11,195 bases of DNA from Tritrichomonas foetus (Eukaryota; Parabasalia; Tritrichomonadida; Tritrichomonadidae), in contig MLAK01001303.1 of NCBI GenBank assembly GCA_001839685.1, forward strand, positions 6,861 to 18,055, given 5' to 3'. The notes below the pieces were generated by a model. The model saw only the letters and a program-made list of their open reading frames with translations. It had not been told where the DNA came from and made no database searches. Below, piece after piece: positions 1-7,611 of the stretch; within the stretch, counting starts at the first letter, position 1, and each line of letters begins with the position of its first letter. The position numbers and the translations under genes are program-made.

Positions 1-141
1 TGACATATTTTAAATTTATTTTTGTTCCTTCGATGATTCATTTTTAAGAATCAATGAAGCAAAAATGAATAAAATCAATGAAATCAAAAATTGTTCATTC
101 ATGATTTAAATTATAAGAATTTATAAATGAAGTTAAGGTGT
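1..141. other. 3' flank of the first gene
   Basis: AT-rich sequence downstream of the minus-strand gene ending at 142. No ORF is visible. On the minus strand a TAAA lies about 15-20 nt past the TGA stop (within TTTATAAATTC) and could serve as the trichomonad UAAA poly(A) signal. A short inverted repeat TGATTC/GAATCA lies near 34-54. Nothing else is supportable. Confidence 0.4.
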
Positions 142-2838
142 TCAAATATGGGTCTGTTTTGAATAAAAATATGTGTTAGCAATTTTCGACGTACATATTA
201 TATTAAGCGATATAGATAAAACAAGAGGCGTTTTTCTCCTTTTATATTCAAATTCAAAATCTGTAAAATATTTGCTGATATTACTTTTCTCACTTTCATA
301 TGATTGAAGATGAGTGTCTGTATTTCTTTCTCTGGGCATTTCTTTTAATGATTCTTCATGTATTAGGGTTCTATTAATCTGTCCTTCATTATTGATATTA
401 TCAACATAACTAATAACGTTATTCACAACAAGAGAAATAGCAGAGCTATCTTGACTAGGATCAGAAATCAAATTACTTGTGTTGTTGATCCAAAGTAGAG
501 ATCGAATATATCCAACATTGATATCTTGAAAAGGAGGTTCTTCAGAAAATTCAGGATGTTCAGTTTTGATAAATCTCAAAACACCATCAAAGTCATCAAA
601 ATATCGACTTTTTGCCATCAAGAATGTTCCTCGAGATTTTTCTTGGTTTTCATAGTTTCCGTTTGTTTCCAAAGTAGTTTCGGATTTTACTTGGTTTTCG
701 TTGTCATTATGAATAAAAATAAATTTTTTATTCTTTTGTGGGTCCTCGTATTTCGCTGTAATTTTAATTGGATTTCTAATAGTTTTTGGAAAAAGTTGAT
801 TACAAAGAAATGAAGGAGGAATTGGGAAAGTGAAGACATTATTTTCCAGTAAGTGCTTTTCTTTTTGTCCTTTATTCGATTCGGTATTATTTTCTCCTTC
901 TGTGAAATTTTCTTCTTCTTCAATGAGAGGACTTTCATCGTGAAAAGGTGTGCTTGTATTTGATGAAATGTCATAATCGGTGATATCTTCTTTATTCGAT
1001 CTAAAATCTTCTCCAACTTGAAAAGATGATGTTGAAAGCATTACCATTGGCAATTTTTGATTTCTATAATGATCATAATTATAGGCTTTGCTATTACTAG
1101 CATTTTCATTATTTTGAGGAGAGTTATTATCATATGATCCTTGTTCACTTTCTTGTTTATTGCCCAGTTGACGTTCGAAGGGGAATTGTTTAAAATTTAT
1201 TTTTTGATCTGTATTGTTTGGAAAATTTGTTGGGATGGAATGTTCATGGATGCTAATTGTTTTTTTATTATTATGTGAATGAATGTTCCTCTGATCAAAC
1301 ACATTAGATTCATTATTTTTTGTGTTTAAATATAAATCTTTGAGATTATTTTCTTCATCTGGATTTTCATTGTTTGAACCAGGTTCTATAATATTTGATT
1401 TAGAAATCTTTTTATCACTTTCAAAATCATTGTGTCGTTTTTTAGCTTCTTTTTTGGAATTTGTTAAAACATCAATGAATTCATCATATTCCAATGAAAA
1501 ACTTGAGGATTCATTTTTCTTTTGGTTTTTGATATTTTGCGATGATATCTTATTAATTAGAGGAGCATTATCACTTAATTCACACTCTTGTGAAGTGTTA
1601 TAGCTTTGTTCATTTTCATCAATTTCTTTTTCTGTTAAAGACATAGTGTTTTCTTTTTTAATAGCAGATTCCTTAGATTTTTCTTCACCTTTGAGCTTTC
1701 CTCTCACGATTTCTACTTCTTCATCGTTAGGATTAGAATGGAAATTTTGTTGTTGATGAGTAAATTCTGTATTATCATTATTTATTTGATGTTGAGGTGG
1801 AGTGACAAAAAGTTCACTCGATTTTATAATAAATTTTCCTTTTTCTTTATACCTTGGTTCATGAATAATAAATTTGTTTTTATTCGTTTCATTCTCATTT
1901 TCAAAGTCATTAAATATTTTCTCATCAAGTTTAACAACTTTTTTCCTACTGATGTTTTTAAAATATGGAAAAAGTTCAAAAATAAAATCATTTTCTTCGG
2001 CATTAGAATGATCTTCGGCAATCAATGCAATATGAATAGAATCACTATGAATAGAATCACTATGAATAGAATCACTATGAATAGAATCATTATGAATTGA
2101 ATCATTAGGAGTATTCAATTTCTTTGGGTTTGGCGATTGTATTTTTAAATACAATTTTGAATTGTGTTCATCCTTTTGATTATTTTCGGGGAAACAATCA
2201 ATTTCAGTATGATTTACGGCAAATGGTGTCTGACATGGTCTGTATGGAACAGTATCTGAATATATGCTTGTTGATGATGATGTCTCAATTTCGATTTCAT
2301 TTTGTTTATTATCAATTTGAAATGAATTGATTTGATGATTTTGGAAATTAGTTTGTTTTGCATTTTTATCAACATTTTCATTATTTAAAATATTTTTATT
2401 AGAATTTACTGAAGAAACATAGTTTGTTTTAAGATCTTCATCTTCAGAATTCTCATTGGAAATGATTTTGTTTCGGAAAAAACTGTCATTTTGAAATTCC
2501 ATTGAACTGAATGGTAATAATGTCGAAAAAATATCACTATCAACTCTCCTAAAACTTGAACTATCTTTTTGCTTAAGTGATCGAGAAACGGTTGAAGCAA
2601 GCGTCCGAAATTCATTTCTCATTTTATTAAGCGAAAAATCTTTTTCTGTGATTTCAATATTCTCAATATCAGTTTTTCGTTTTGATGAATCAAATTTTGA
2701 TACAATATCTGCTGGATTCTTGGCGATGATGAAATTATTGATTCTATCTGAAAATTGAGATGCAGGCGAATCAGAAAGTTGTCGCGTATGAATACGAGGG
2801 CCTCTTGGTGGTGGTGAAAGGCGCCTAGGGTTGTGCAT
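142..2838 (-). CDS. Hypothetical 898-residue disordered Asn/Ser/Glu/Lys-rich protein
   Basis: This is an open frame of 898 codons on the minus strand, by far the longest in the window and so very likely a real gene, but I recognise no family. The N-terminus (residues 1-20) is Pro/Arg-rich, followed by a basic stretch to about residue 100. Most of the rest is low-complexity, rich in Asn, Ser, Glu, Asp and Lys, with no membrane segment or long coiled coil, so it is probably mostly unstructured. Residues about 245-269 are five copies of a pentapeptide (DSIH plus N or S) encoded by a 15-bp tandem repeat. The best candidate for a folded part is about residues 745-830, which contains YFDDFDGVLRFI and GYIRSLLWI. 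The last ~25 residues are unusually hydrophobic. The ATG at 2838 opens the frame; no good initiator motif precedes it, so the start is less certain than the frame. The function cannot be named; a scaffold or signalling protein is only a guess from composition. Confidence 0.8.
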   Translation of the reverse strand: MHNPRRLSPPPRGPRIHTRQLSDSPASQFSDRINNFIIAKNPADIVSKFDSSKRKTDIENIEITEKDFSLNKMRNEFRTLASTVSRSLKQKDSSSFRRVDSDIFSTLLPFSSMEFQNDSFFRNKIISNENSEDEDLKTNYVSSVNSNKNILNNENVDKNAKQTNFQNHQINSFQIDNKQNEIEIETSSSTSIYSDTVPYRPCQTPFAVNHTEIDCFPENNQKDEHNSKLYLKIQSPNPKKLNTPNDSIHNDSIHSDSIHSDSIHSDSIHIALIAEDHSNAEENDFIFELFPYFKNISRKKVVKLDEKIFNDFENENETNKNKFIIHEPRYKEKGKFIIKSSELFVTPPQHQINNDNTEFTHQQQNFHSNPNDEEVEIVRGKLKGEEKSKESAIKKENTMSLTEKEIDENEQSYNTSQECELSDNAPLINKISSQNIKNQKKNESSSFSLEYDEFIDVLTNSKKEAKKRHNDFESDKKISKSNIIEPGSNNENPDEENNLKDLYLNTKNNESNVFDQRNIHSHNNKKTISIHEHSIPTNFPNNTDQKINFKQFPFERQLGNKQESEQGSYDNNSPQNNENASNSKAYNYDHYRNQKLPMVMLSTSSFQVGEDFRSNKEDITDYDISSNTSTPFHDESPLIEEEENFTEGENNTESNKGQKEKHLLENNVFTFPIPPSFLCNQLFPKTIRNPIKITAKYEDPQKNKKFIFIHNDNENQVKSETTLETNGNYENQEKSRGTFLMAKSRYFDDFDGVLRFIKTEHPEFSEEPPFQDINVGYIRSLLWINNTSNLISDPSQDSSAISLVVNNVISYVDNINNEGQINRTLIHEESLKEMPRERNTDTHLQSYESEKSNISKYFTDFEFEYKRRKTPLVLSISLNIICTSKIANTYFYSKQTHI
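2031..2105. repeat. 15-bp tandem repeat, five copies, inside the first gene
   Basis: Five head-to-tail copies of TATGAATAGAATCAC. The first three are identical; the fourth differs at its last base and the fifth at two positions. The unit is a multiple of three and encodes a pentapeptide repeat (DSIH plus N/S) at residues about 245-269 of the disordered protein, so copy-number changes would keep the frame. Confidence 0.95.
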
Positions 2839-3390
2839 GGCATGCCAAAATAATTAATTATGTTAAACGTTTTTTAAAAAGTTTTCAAATTCAATATATT
2901 ATTGAATTATTCTGAATGCTTTTGAATAGGTAGCAGATTTAGTGTTTTCATTATATCTTCTTAAAAAATGTATCAAAAGGATTTAATTTTTTTCATTGAT
3001 ATTTTTATTATTAATATTATACTAGAATTAGTTAAAAAATTAGATATTCAATCATGAAAGACTTGATGATCGATCTTAGCGAGTAGTCTATCGAATAAAT
3101 ATTGGTTGATAGAACATGATCCGAAAAAGGTGAAAACTTCAAACACTAACTTATTTTGTTCCAAGACGAATATTTGTCTATCAAAAATGTAAAATATAAG
3201 TCTAAATCAGTAGAAACACTTTGAAATTCATTCTCATGAGCTTCATTTCCTTGAAATTTCATCTTTTAACATATCCATAACATTCACAGAAAGAAATAAA
3301 AAGAAATAAAATAAAATCTGATTTACGAACATATATTTTAATATACAAAAAGTTAAATCACAAACAGAAAAAATAATATTTCTTGCCATT
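2839..3390. other. Intergenic region between the first gene and the kinase
   Basis: 552 bp of AT-rich DNA holding the upstream region of the gene starting at 2838 and the 3' flank of the kinase gene ending at 3391. No convincing ORF. GGCATGCC at 2839-2846 is a perfect palindrome adjacent to the start codon. ATTCAATA/TATTGAAT at 2889-2907 is a perfect 8-bp stem with a 3-nt loop. I found no TCA-Py-T-A/T initiator on the minus strand in the first ~80 bp upstream of 2838. A TAAA occurs about 60 nt beyond the kinase stop. Confidence 0.5.
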
Positions 3391-4764
3391 TCATGAAATG
3401 ATACAAGCTGCACAGCGGCTGCCTGGTTCCTTATCCTCATCATCATTGATCAGAGTCAGTCCTCTTGGTGGAGGCGCTACGTCCTCTGCTCTAGGAAGGA
3501 CTGGAATCGGCGAGTATTCCCGAACGCGTGCTTCAGAAAATGTTTCCCAATCAAATGGCATTTTCGGTGAATAGCGGAGGCGCCCATAGAAGGGCTGTGC
3601 CAAAAGCTGAATCAAATAGTCGTACCGTGGAACACTCATATATCCCAGAGTATTCAAATATCTAAACATTTCAAGGAATTCTGATGGAAGCGAGCGAAAG
3701 AGCGATCTTGGCGCTGTCTGGGCTTTAATTCGATGCAACTTGACATTGTCGCGAATGTTTCCCCAGGGGAGCCTTCCTTCAATCAGCTCAACGAGGGAAT
3801 ACAAGCAAGAAATTAAATCATCACGCGGGCATTGATCGTGAAAGCTGTGGGCACTGATTGATGCGTACTTCGACGTGCCTCTGAATCCTGTCCGAGATTT
3901 CTCAGGGAAAGGCCTACCTGTTTCTGGATCAATATACCTTTTCGATAAACCAAAATCAATCAAAACCAAAGGGCACAAATTATTACCATTCACATTACTA
4001 ATATTATGTCTATTAACAGTCTTATTAACATTACTATGAATTGAATTATTAACACTATAATTATTATTGCTGTTGTTGTTATTATTCATGTTGTTGTTAG
4101 TATCATTGTTGTTGTTATTATTCATGTTGTTGTTAGTATTATTGTTGTCACTATTAATGTTGTTAGTATTATTGTTGTGGTCTTGATTTTTTTGATTGTC
4201 AGATTTGTCGTCAGACTGGTCGTCAGATTTTCTGTCAAATTGATTTGTTTTCTCATTTTGGTCTTTTTTTCCATCATTCCCTTTAATTATTTGGCCATTT
4301 TGAGGTACATGTCTTAACAAAAAGTTTCCTGGCTTTATGTCTCGATGGACAAATCCATGCATATGAAAGCTTTGAATACATTGAATCATGTAAATTCCAA
4401 GACGTAAAACTGTTCCCATTGTAAAATGATGTAGTGGAGTTTGCCTCCTCGTGTTTGATACTGAAGGGCCGAGAAGTTCCATCAGCAGATATCGATGAGA
4501 CTGAGTGATCCCCTTTTCGTAGAGGTGCGGAAAGTACTGAGAATCCTGAATTTCGTTGAGTATAGCAATTTCCTCCTCGAGGCCGCGCTTCTCGGCCGCA
4601 ATGCTTTCGAGTTTCATCGCATATAAAGTTTGATCGCTGTCGTCGAAGGCTTTTTGAACTGTGTAAATATCGCCGTAGCCTCCTTGTCCAATAAGTTTTA
4701 CGATTTTGTAGTTACCAACGATGTCACCTTCGTTGAAGAGCTGACGGCTCTTACGAGATGACAT
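3391..4764 (-). CDS. CK1-group serine/threonine kinase, tau-tubulin-kinase-like, with Asn-rich insert and CaaX-like C-terminus
   Basis: A 457-residue protein kinase that should transfer phosphate from ATP to Ser/Thr of substrate proteins. Numbering from the second Met (MSSRKS, ATG at 4764): glycine loop GQGGYGDIY at 26-34, ATP-anchoring Lys in YAMK at 51, Glu of helix C at about 63-65, catalytic HRDIKPGN at 140-147, and DFG at 270-272. The activation segment carries GFRGTSKYASISAH in place of the usual APE motif, a hallmark of the CK1 group; the GFRGT and PRDDL...LVEL pattern fits the tau-tubulin-kinase-like branch best. All catalytic residues are present, so it should be active. Residues about 158-262 are a hydrophilic, Asn-rich insert between the catalytic loop and DFG, where family members have only a short turn. 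The protein ends RCAACIIS, whose last four residues fit a CaaX prenylation box. The frame is open back to an ATG at 4833, but the extra 23 residues are not kinase-like and an initiator motif lies inside them, so 4764 is preferred. Base composition of the conserved parts is clearly less AT-rich than that of neighbouring genes. Confidence 0.93.
   Translation of the reverse strand: MSSRKSRQLFNEGDIVGNYKIVKLIGQGGYGDIYTVQKAFDDSDQTLYAMKLESIAAEKRGLEEEIAILNEIQDSQYFPHLYEKGITQSHRYLLMELLGPSVSNTRRQTPLHHFTMGTVLRLGIYMIQCIQSFHMHGFVHRDIKPGNFLLRHVPQNGQIIKGNDGKKDQNEKTNQFDRKSDDQSDDKSDNQKNQDHNNNTNNINSDNNNTNNNMNNNNNNDTNNNMNNNNNSNNNYSVNNSIHSNVNKTVNRHNISNVNGNNLCPLVLIDFGLSKRYIDPETGRPFPEKSRTGFRGTSKYASISAHSFHDQCPRDDLISCLYSLVELIEGRLPWGNIRDNVKLHRIKAQTAPRSLFRSLPSEFLEMFRYLNTLGYMSVPRYDYLIQLLAQPFYGRLRYSPKMPFDWETFSEARVREYSPIPVLPRAEDVAPPPRGLTLINDDEDKEPGSRCAACIIS
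4063..4185. repeat. Asn-codon repeat tract in the kinase insert, with a 36-bp tandem duplication
   Basis: A GTT/ATT-rich tract (AAC/AAT codons on the coding strand). Within it, 4081-4116 and 4117-4152 are adjacent copies of a 36-bp unit starting ATTATTCATGTTGTTG, identical over most of their length and encoding Asn runs broken by Met and Thr. The unit length keeps the frame. The insert probably grew by replication slippage. Confidence 0.85.
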
Positions 4765-5139
4765 ATTCTTGATGAAGAGTTTTGTTAATGAAAGGTGAAA
4801 ATAAGGTGAAATAGCGTGAACTTTTATTTTCAATGAAATTAAATAGTTTCACAAATTCCTTTCAATTGAAATGAATAATTCCAGTAAACTCAAAAAGTAA
4901 TTAATCAAATTTCCAAGCATTACCAATATGGTCAATGATGACCATATAACCTTTGTAAAAGTTGATATCTGTAAATCATGTTTTATGTTCAACAACTTCA
5001 TCGTTGAAGAAAATAGCATGTATTAAGATTGGAAGATGATTTAAATATTATTCATTAAATGATGTAGATACCAAAAAACTTTTCATCAAGTTTGATTCAA
5101 TGAATTTTTATATTGTGATATAATGTTTTTTTATATAAT
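4765..5139. other. Intergenic region between the kinase and the metacaspase
   Basis: 375 bp of AT-rich sequence containing the kinase promoter (candidate Inr at 4786-4791) and the 3' flank of the metacaspase gene. A TATAAAAAAA on the minus strand just beyond the metacaspase TAG stop offers a UAAA-type poly(A) signal. No other gene is visible. Confidence 0.5.
4786..4791 (-). promoter_or_regulatory. Candidate initiator (Inr) of the kinase gene
   Basis: On the minus strand the sequence reads CCTTTCATTAAC. TCATTA fits the trichomonad initiator TCA+1-Py-T-A/T, with A+1 at 4789, giving a 25-nt leader to the ATG at 4764. The overlapping CCTTT resembles the M5 core element described in Trichomonas vaginalis. 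This supports the start at 4764 rather than 4833. Assignment is by motif and spacing only. Confidence 0.5.
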
Positions 5140-6009
5140 CTAATCATTAAATATTGTTTTAGTTTCTAATTCTTTGGATGAATAAGCAACTGTGCATGTT
5201 TGGGAATATTTTTTCAATGGTGTTCTCAATTCGGTTAATAAATCCTTTGGTGTGATTGCAGGCTTTTTCTTTAAAGTTGTTCCAAGATTCATTGTAAAAA
5301 TTCCTTGCTCTTTTCTGTCAATCACAGCTTGTTTTGCTGTTTGCTTATCATTTGCAGCTGATATCGACATGACCATTTGAGGAACGGCATTTCCATTAAC
5401 AACTTTACTTTGAATATCCCAAATTGATCCTGAATGACAGGCATCAGTTATTAAAGTTAATCTTGATGTTTCATTTTTATTTTTGATTAAATGTTCTAAT
5501 AATATATCATCAATTATGGTTCCATCTTCAAATACAAATGCTTCATCATAACCATCATCTTCATCTTTATTTAAATCAGCAACAGTAGTGCCATGACCAA
5601 CATAATATACTACAAGATGTTTTAGTGTATTTTTAAAGAAAGCATCAAGGTAGCTTAAAAAGTTTCGAGAATGTGGATTATGCATAAAGTATTGTGTAAA
5701 TCCATAACTCTTCATTGAGGTTGCAAATGTGATTGCATCATTTAATGGACCATCACCAAGACTCAATCTGTAACTTGTATAGGTATTGCACACTATAAAA
5801 CAAATTTTTTCAACATCAGCTGGTATACGAGACAAAGGTACAGTTGTGGTATCTTTTGCAAGTGTTTTCAGTTTCTTTAAAAGTGTTAGAGACATGAATA
5901 ACAAAAATAAAAATGAAAAAGTTGTTATACGAAATTTTTCGATGTCGTTAGCGGTTTCTTTCGAATAATTGAACAGAATGCGATCCACATTCGCATAAAT
6001 ACTTATCAT
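5140..6009 (-). CDS. Metacaspase-like cysteine peptidase (clan CD, family C14)
   Basis: A 289-residue caspase-fold peptidase. The p20-like core starts at about residue 68 (KICFIVCNTY). The catalytic His is H139 in YYVGHGT and the catalytic Cys is C191 in DACHSGS, each at the end of a hydrophobic strand as expected. The acidic segment DEDDGYDEAF at about 149-158 is the typical metacaspase stretch between the two; SISAANDKQTA at about 215-225 follows the Cys as in the family. Metacaspases usually cleave after Arg or Lys, often with calcium; that specificity is inferred from the family. There is no prodomain, and no long linker between p20 and p10 regions, so it is a small single-domain form. 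The longest frame begins with a hydrophobic segment at about residues 29-47, which would make it membrane-anchored. A shorter start at Met39 (5895), 19 nt after a good initiator motif, would remove most of that segment and give 251 residues. I cannot decide between them. Confidence 0.9.
   Translation of the reverse strand: MISIYANVDRILFNYSKETANDIEKFRITTFSFLFLLFMSLTLLKKLKTLAKDTTTVPLSRIPADVEKICFIVCNTYTSYRLSLGDGPLNDAITFATSMKSYGFTQYFMHNPHSRNFLSYLDAFFKNTLKHLVVYYVGHGTTVADLNKDEDDGYDEAFVFEDGTIIDDILLEHLIKNKNETSRLTLITDACHSGSIWDIQSKVVNGNAVPQMVMSISAANDKQTAKQAVIDRKEQGIFTMNLGTTLKKKPAITPKDLLTELRTPLKKYSQTCTVAYSSKELETKTIFND
5911..5916 (-). promoter_or_regulatory. Candidate initiator for a short form of the metacaspase
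   Basis: TCATTT on the minus strand, A+1 at 5914, lies 19 nt before the ATG at 5895 (Met39 of the long frame). Motif and spacing match those before the duplicated genes in this window. No comparable motif was found in the ~50 bp before the upstream ATG at 6009. The catch is that the motif lies in Ser/Phe codons of the long frame, where a T-rich hydrophobic segment could create it by chance. Confidence 0.4.
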
Positions 6010-6341
6010 CTCCTATTTTTACATATCTTTGTCGATGTATTGCCCTTATTCTAGTGTGTTTTTAGAAAATGAAAATTGTCAATACAGAGATTGTAAACCA
6101 AAAATTCCAAATCAAAACATTTTCCAGAAACATTAAAAAGCATACAAAATCCGAATCATATATAATATTCAGACTTTAATTCATAGAGATAATGTTCATC
6201 ACAATATTTTAACCAATAGAGTTGAAGCACCAAATAGTCTGCATTTCATAGTTAGGTGATAATTCTAGTGCTTAACATGTTTTTGTAAAGTTGATACAAA
6301 TAAATTTGATAAATTAGAAATGAATACTTGTATTTATAAAC
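6010..6341. other. Intergenic region upstream of the metacaspase
   Basis: 332 bp of AT-rich DNA between the metacaspase start and the first left-flank repeat unit. No ORF, RNA gene or convincing initiator was seen; presumably it includes upstream regulatory sequence of the metacaspase gene. Confidence 0.4.
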
Positions 6342-6655
6342 AATGAATGATTAAATTACGATAGATGAATAATGCTCTTTTTAGATGAATAAATGAAATA
6401 TAAAAGAAAATATCAAAAGAAAAATTTGATAATTTTAATGTTGATTAATGTTTATTAATGTCGTTCTATCATTGATCTATATTAAAAAACATCAATTAAT
6501 GAATGATTAAATTACGATAGATGAACAATGCTCTTTTTAGATGAATAAATGAAATATAAAAGAAAATATCAAAAGAAAAAAATGAGAATTTTAATGTTTA
6601 TTTAATGTTTATTAATGTTGTTCTATCATTGATCTATATTAAAAAAACATTAATT
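6342..6655. repeat. Two tandem ~156-bp repeat units, outer part of the left arm
   Basis: Unit 1 (6342-6497) and unit 2 (6498-6655) both begin AATGAATGATTAAATTACG and run through ATCATTGATCTATATTAAA to AATTAATG; a stub of a third copy (AATGAATG) starts at 6656. They differ at several sites, for example AATAATGC versus AACAATGC and GTCGTTC versus GTTGTTC. Inverted copies occur at 8299-8458. They hold no ORF. They lie beyond the 3' end of the left MLF-like gene. Confidence 0.9.
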
Positions 6656-6737
6656 AATGAATGTTTTGTTTTATCTGTTTTATCTGTTTTACTTTTTTCA
6701 TTTGTTTCATTTGTTTCATCTGTTTCATTTGTTTTCT

Positions 6738-7349
6738 TTACTTCTTGTTTTTGTCTTCAGATTCATCTTTAGATTTAGCTTTAGCTTTGTCTTGATCTTT
6801 AGCTTGATCTTTGTCTTGATGTTCAATTGATTTAATATCATTCGAATTTTTAAGAATATGATCAAAGCCAAAATTGCCACGATGTTCTTCCCAAAGTTTC
6901 TTAAATTCTTCTGTTTGATCTTCCGAAACATTATGCCATGTTTCTTTGGTTTTAGTGTTTCCATCTTTTCCTGTTTCTTCTTCGATTTCAACCCATTTGT
7001 TACCAAGACGTCTTTTCGTGATTTCTCGTGTGATGCCGGTGGAACTATCACATGATCGTTCACGAACTTCTTCAATCATATGTGGACCTTTCATAAATGA
7101 TTGTTTAAATGATGAGAATGATCGACTTGTTTCTGTTTCCTTTTCTTTTTCCTTTTGTTCTTGATTATTATTTAATTTATTATCTGATTTATTTTGCTTA
7201 TTTTGTGAATATGATGATGGTCTTGAAAATCCGAATTCTTCTTCGTCGTTAAATAACGTGTTCATCAAATTTATTAATCTTGCTTCATGCGACGAAATGT
7301 GGAATGGATTGTACCAATCTCCAAATGGCGATCCAAATAATCCTAACAT
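6738..7349 (-). CDS. MLF-family-like protein, copy A of an inverted pair (203 residues)
   Basis: A 203-residue acidic/basic protein. Residues 1-43 carry MLGLFGSPFGDWYNPF and a short helix-like segment. Residues 44-75 are a Gln/Asn/Lys/Glu linker. A core at about 77-156 starts RSFSSFKQSF, has an RERSCDSSTGITREITKRR block and ends in TWHNVSEDQTEEFKKLWEEH. The tail (177-203) is Lys/Asp repeats. The order and spacing of the SFSS start, the basic block, and the closing Asn/Glu-then-Phe...Trp motif recall the myeloid leukemia factor (Mlf1-interacting) family. That family is small, soluble and linked to chaperone or stress handling in several eukaryotes. I recognise it by pattern only, so the name is tentative; an unrelated charged protein is possible. 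The stop TAA is followed by A, forming a UAAA poly(A) signal. The translation is identical to that of copy B at 7612-8223. Confidence 0.75.
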   Translation of the reverse strand: MLGLFGSPFGDWYNPFHISSHEARLINLMNTLFNDEEEFGFSRPSSYSQNKQNKSDNKLNNNQEQKEKEKETETSRSFSSFKQSFMKGPHMIEEVRERSCDSSTGITREITKRRLGNKWVEIEEETGKDGNTKTKETWHNVSEDQTEEFKKLWEEHRGNFGFDHILKNSNDIKSIEHQDKDQAKDQDKAKAKSKDESEDKNKK

Positions 7350-7360
7350 GTGTATAAAAA

Positions 7361-7366
7361 AAATGA
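7361..7366 (-). promoter_or_regulatory. Initiator of MLF-like copy A
   Basis: TCATTT on the minus strand, A+1 at 7364, gives a 15-nt leader (T-run then ATACAC) to the ATG at 7349. Sequence and spacing are the same as for copy B. The duplication ends one base upstream of this motif, so everything farther upstream differs between copies. Confidence 0.65.
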
Positions 7367-7367
7367 T

Positions 7368-7593
7368 GTGAATCGATATCTCCTTTATGGACGATTTTCA
7401 ATGAAAATTTTTGTCAAAACTATTCAAAATTTTGAATATCAATTTCTGAAAAAAAGTGAAGAGACATTTATTCATTCAATTTTTTATGTTAGTAATTGAT
7501 CATTCCTTTCAATTTTGTAGAAAAAAATAGCCGACCACTTACATTGAAAAGATTGAATAGGAATTAAATGCTCGGAAATGTTTGCTGTTTGAT
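7368..7593. promoter_or_regulatory. Unique 226-bp spacer between the two inverted genes: divergent upstream region
   Basis: The only non-duplicated DNA between the two initiators; it should contain upstream control elements for both genes, or be a shared bidirectional promoter. It contains an 18-bp perfect palindrome at 7421-7438 and a 7-bp stem with one central base at 7394-7408 (ATTTTCA-A-TGAAAAT). No ORF of note. The two halves are unlike each other. Confidence 0.55.
7421..7438. repeat. 18-bp perfect palindrome in the divergent spacer
   Basis: TATTCAAAATTTTGAATA, self-complementary with no loop. It is nearer to copy A (57 bp from its A+1) than to copy B (159 bp). It could be a dimeric protein-binding site, but AT-rich palindromes are common by chance in such DNA. 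Confidence 0.5.
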
Positions 7594-7595
7594 AT

Positions 7596-7601
7596 CATTT
7601 T
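7596..7601 (+). promoter_or_regulatory. Initiator of MLF-like copy B
   Basis: TCATTT spans about 7595-7600 with A+1 at 7597, 15 nt before the ATG at 7612. The in-frame ATG at 7582 lies upstream of this transcription start and is outside the duplicated block, so it is not expected to be used. Confidence 0.65.
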
Positions 7602-7611
7602 TTTTATACAC

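Larger units (their letters stand above)
6656..7367 (-). repeat. Left inner arm of the inverted duplication
   Basis: This segment is the reverse complement of 7594-8304. By eye 6694-7367 matches 7594-8267 at every base. Outward of that there is one single-base difference in a homopolymer (six T at 6693-6698 versus five A at 8263-8267), then renewed identity. The arm carries a complete gene, its leader and its 3' repeats. The inner end lies one base upstream of the initiator TCATTT. Confidence 0.95.

Noticed and set aside
154..194. Possible 41-nt intron near the 3' end of the first gene (minus strand GTACGT, then GCTAACACAT, then CAG)
   Set aside because: Trichomonad introns carry a nearly contiguous CTAACACACAG at the 3' end. 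Here the CAG is about 20 nt beyond the branch-like motif, and splicing gives no recognisable extension.
3383..3574. 63-codon plus-strand frame antisense to the kinase 3' end
   Set aside because: It is a shadow of the less AT-rich kinase coding sequence and shows no independent support.
4765..4833. N-terminal extension of the kinase to the ATG at 4833
   Set aside because: The 23 extra residues are not conserved kinase sequence and contain the candidate initiator with a 25-nt leader to the ATG at 4764.
7582..7611. Ten-residue N-terminal extension of MLF-like copy B
   Set aside because: It lies outside the duplicated block, crosses the initiator, and has no counterpart in copy A.
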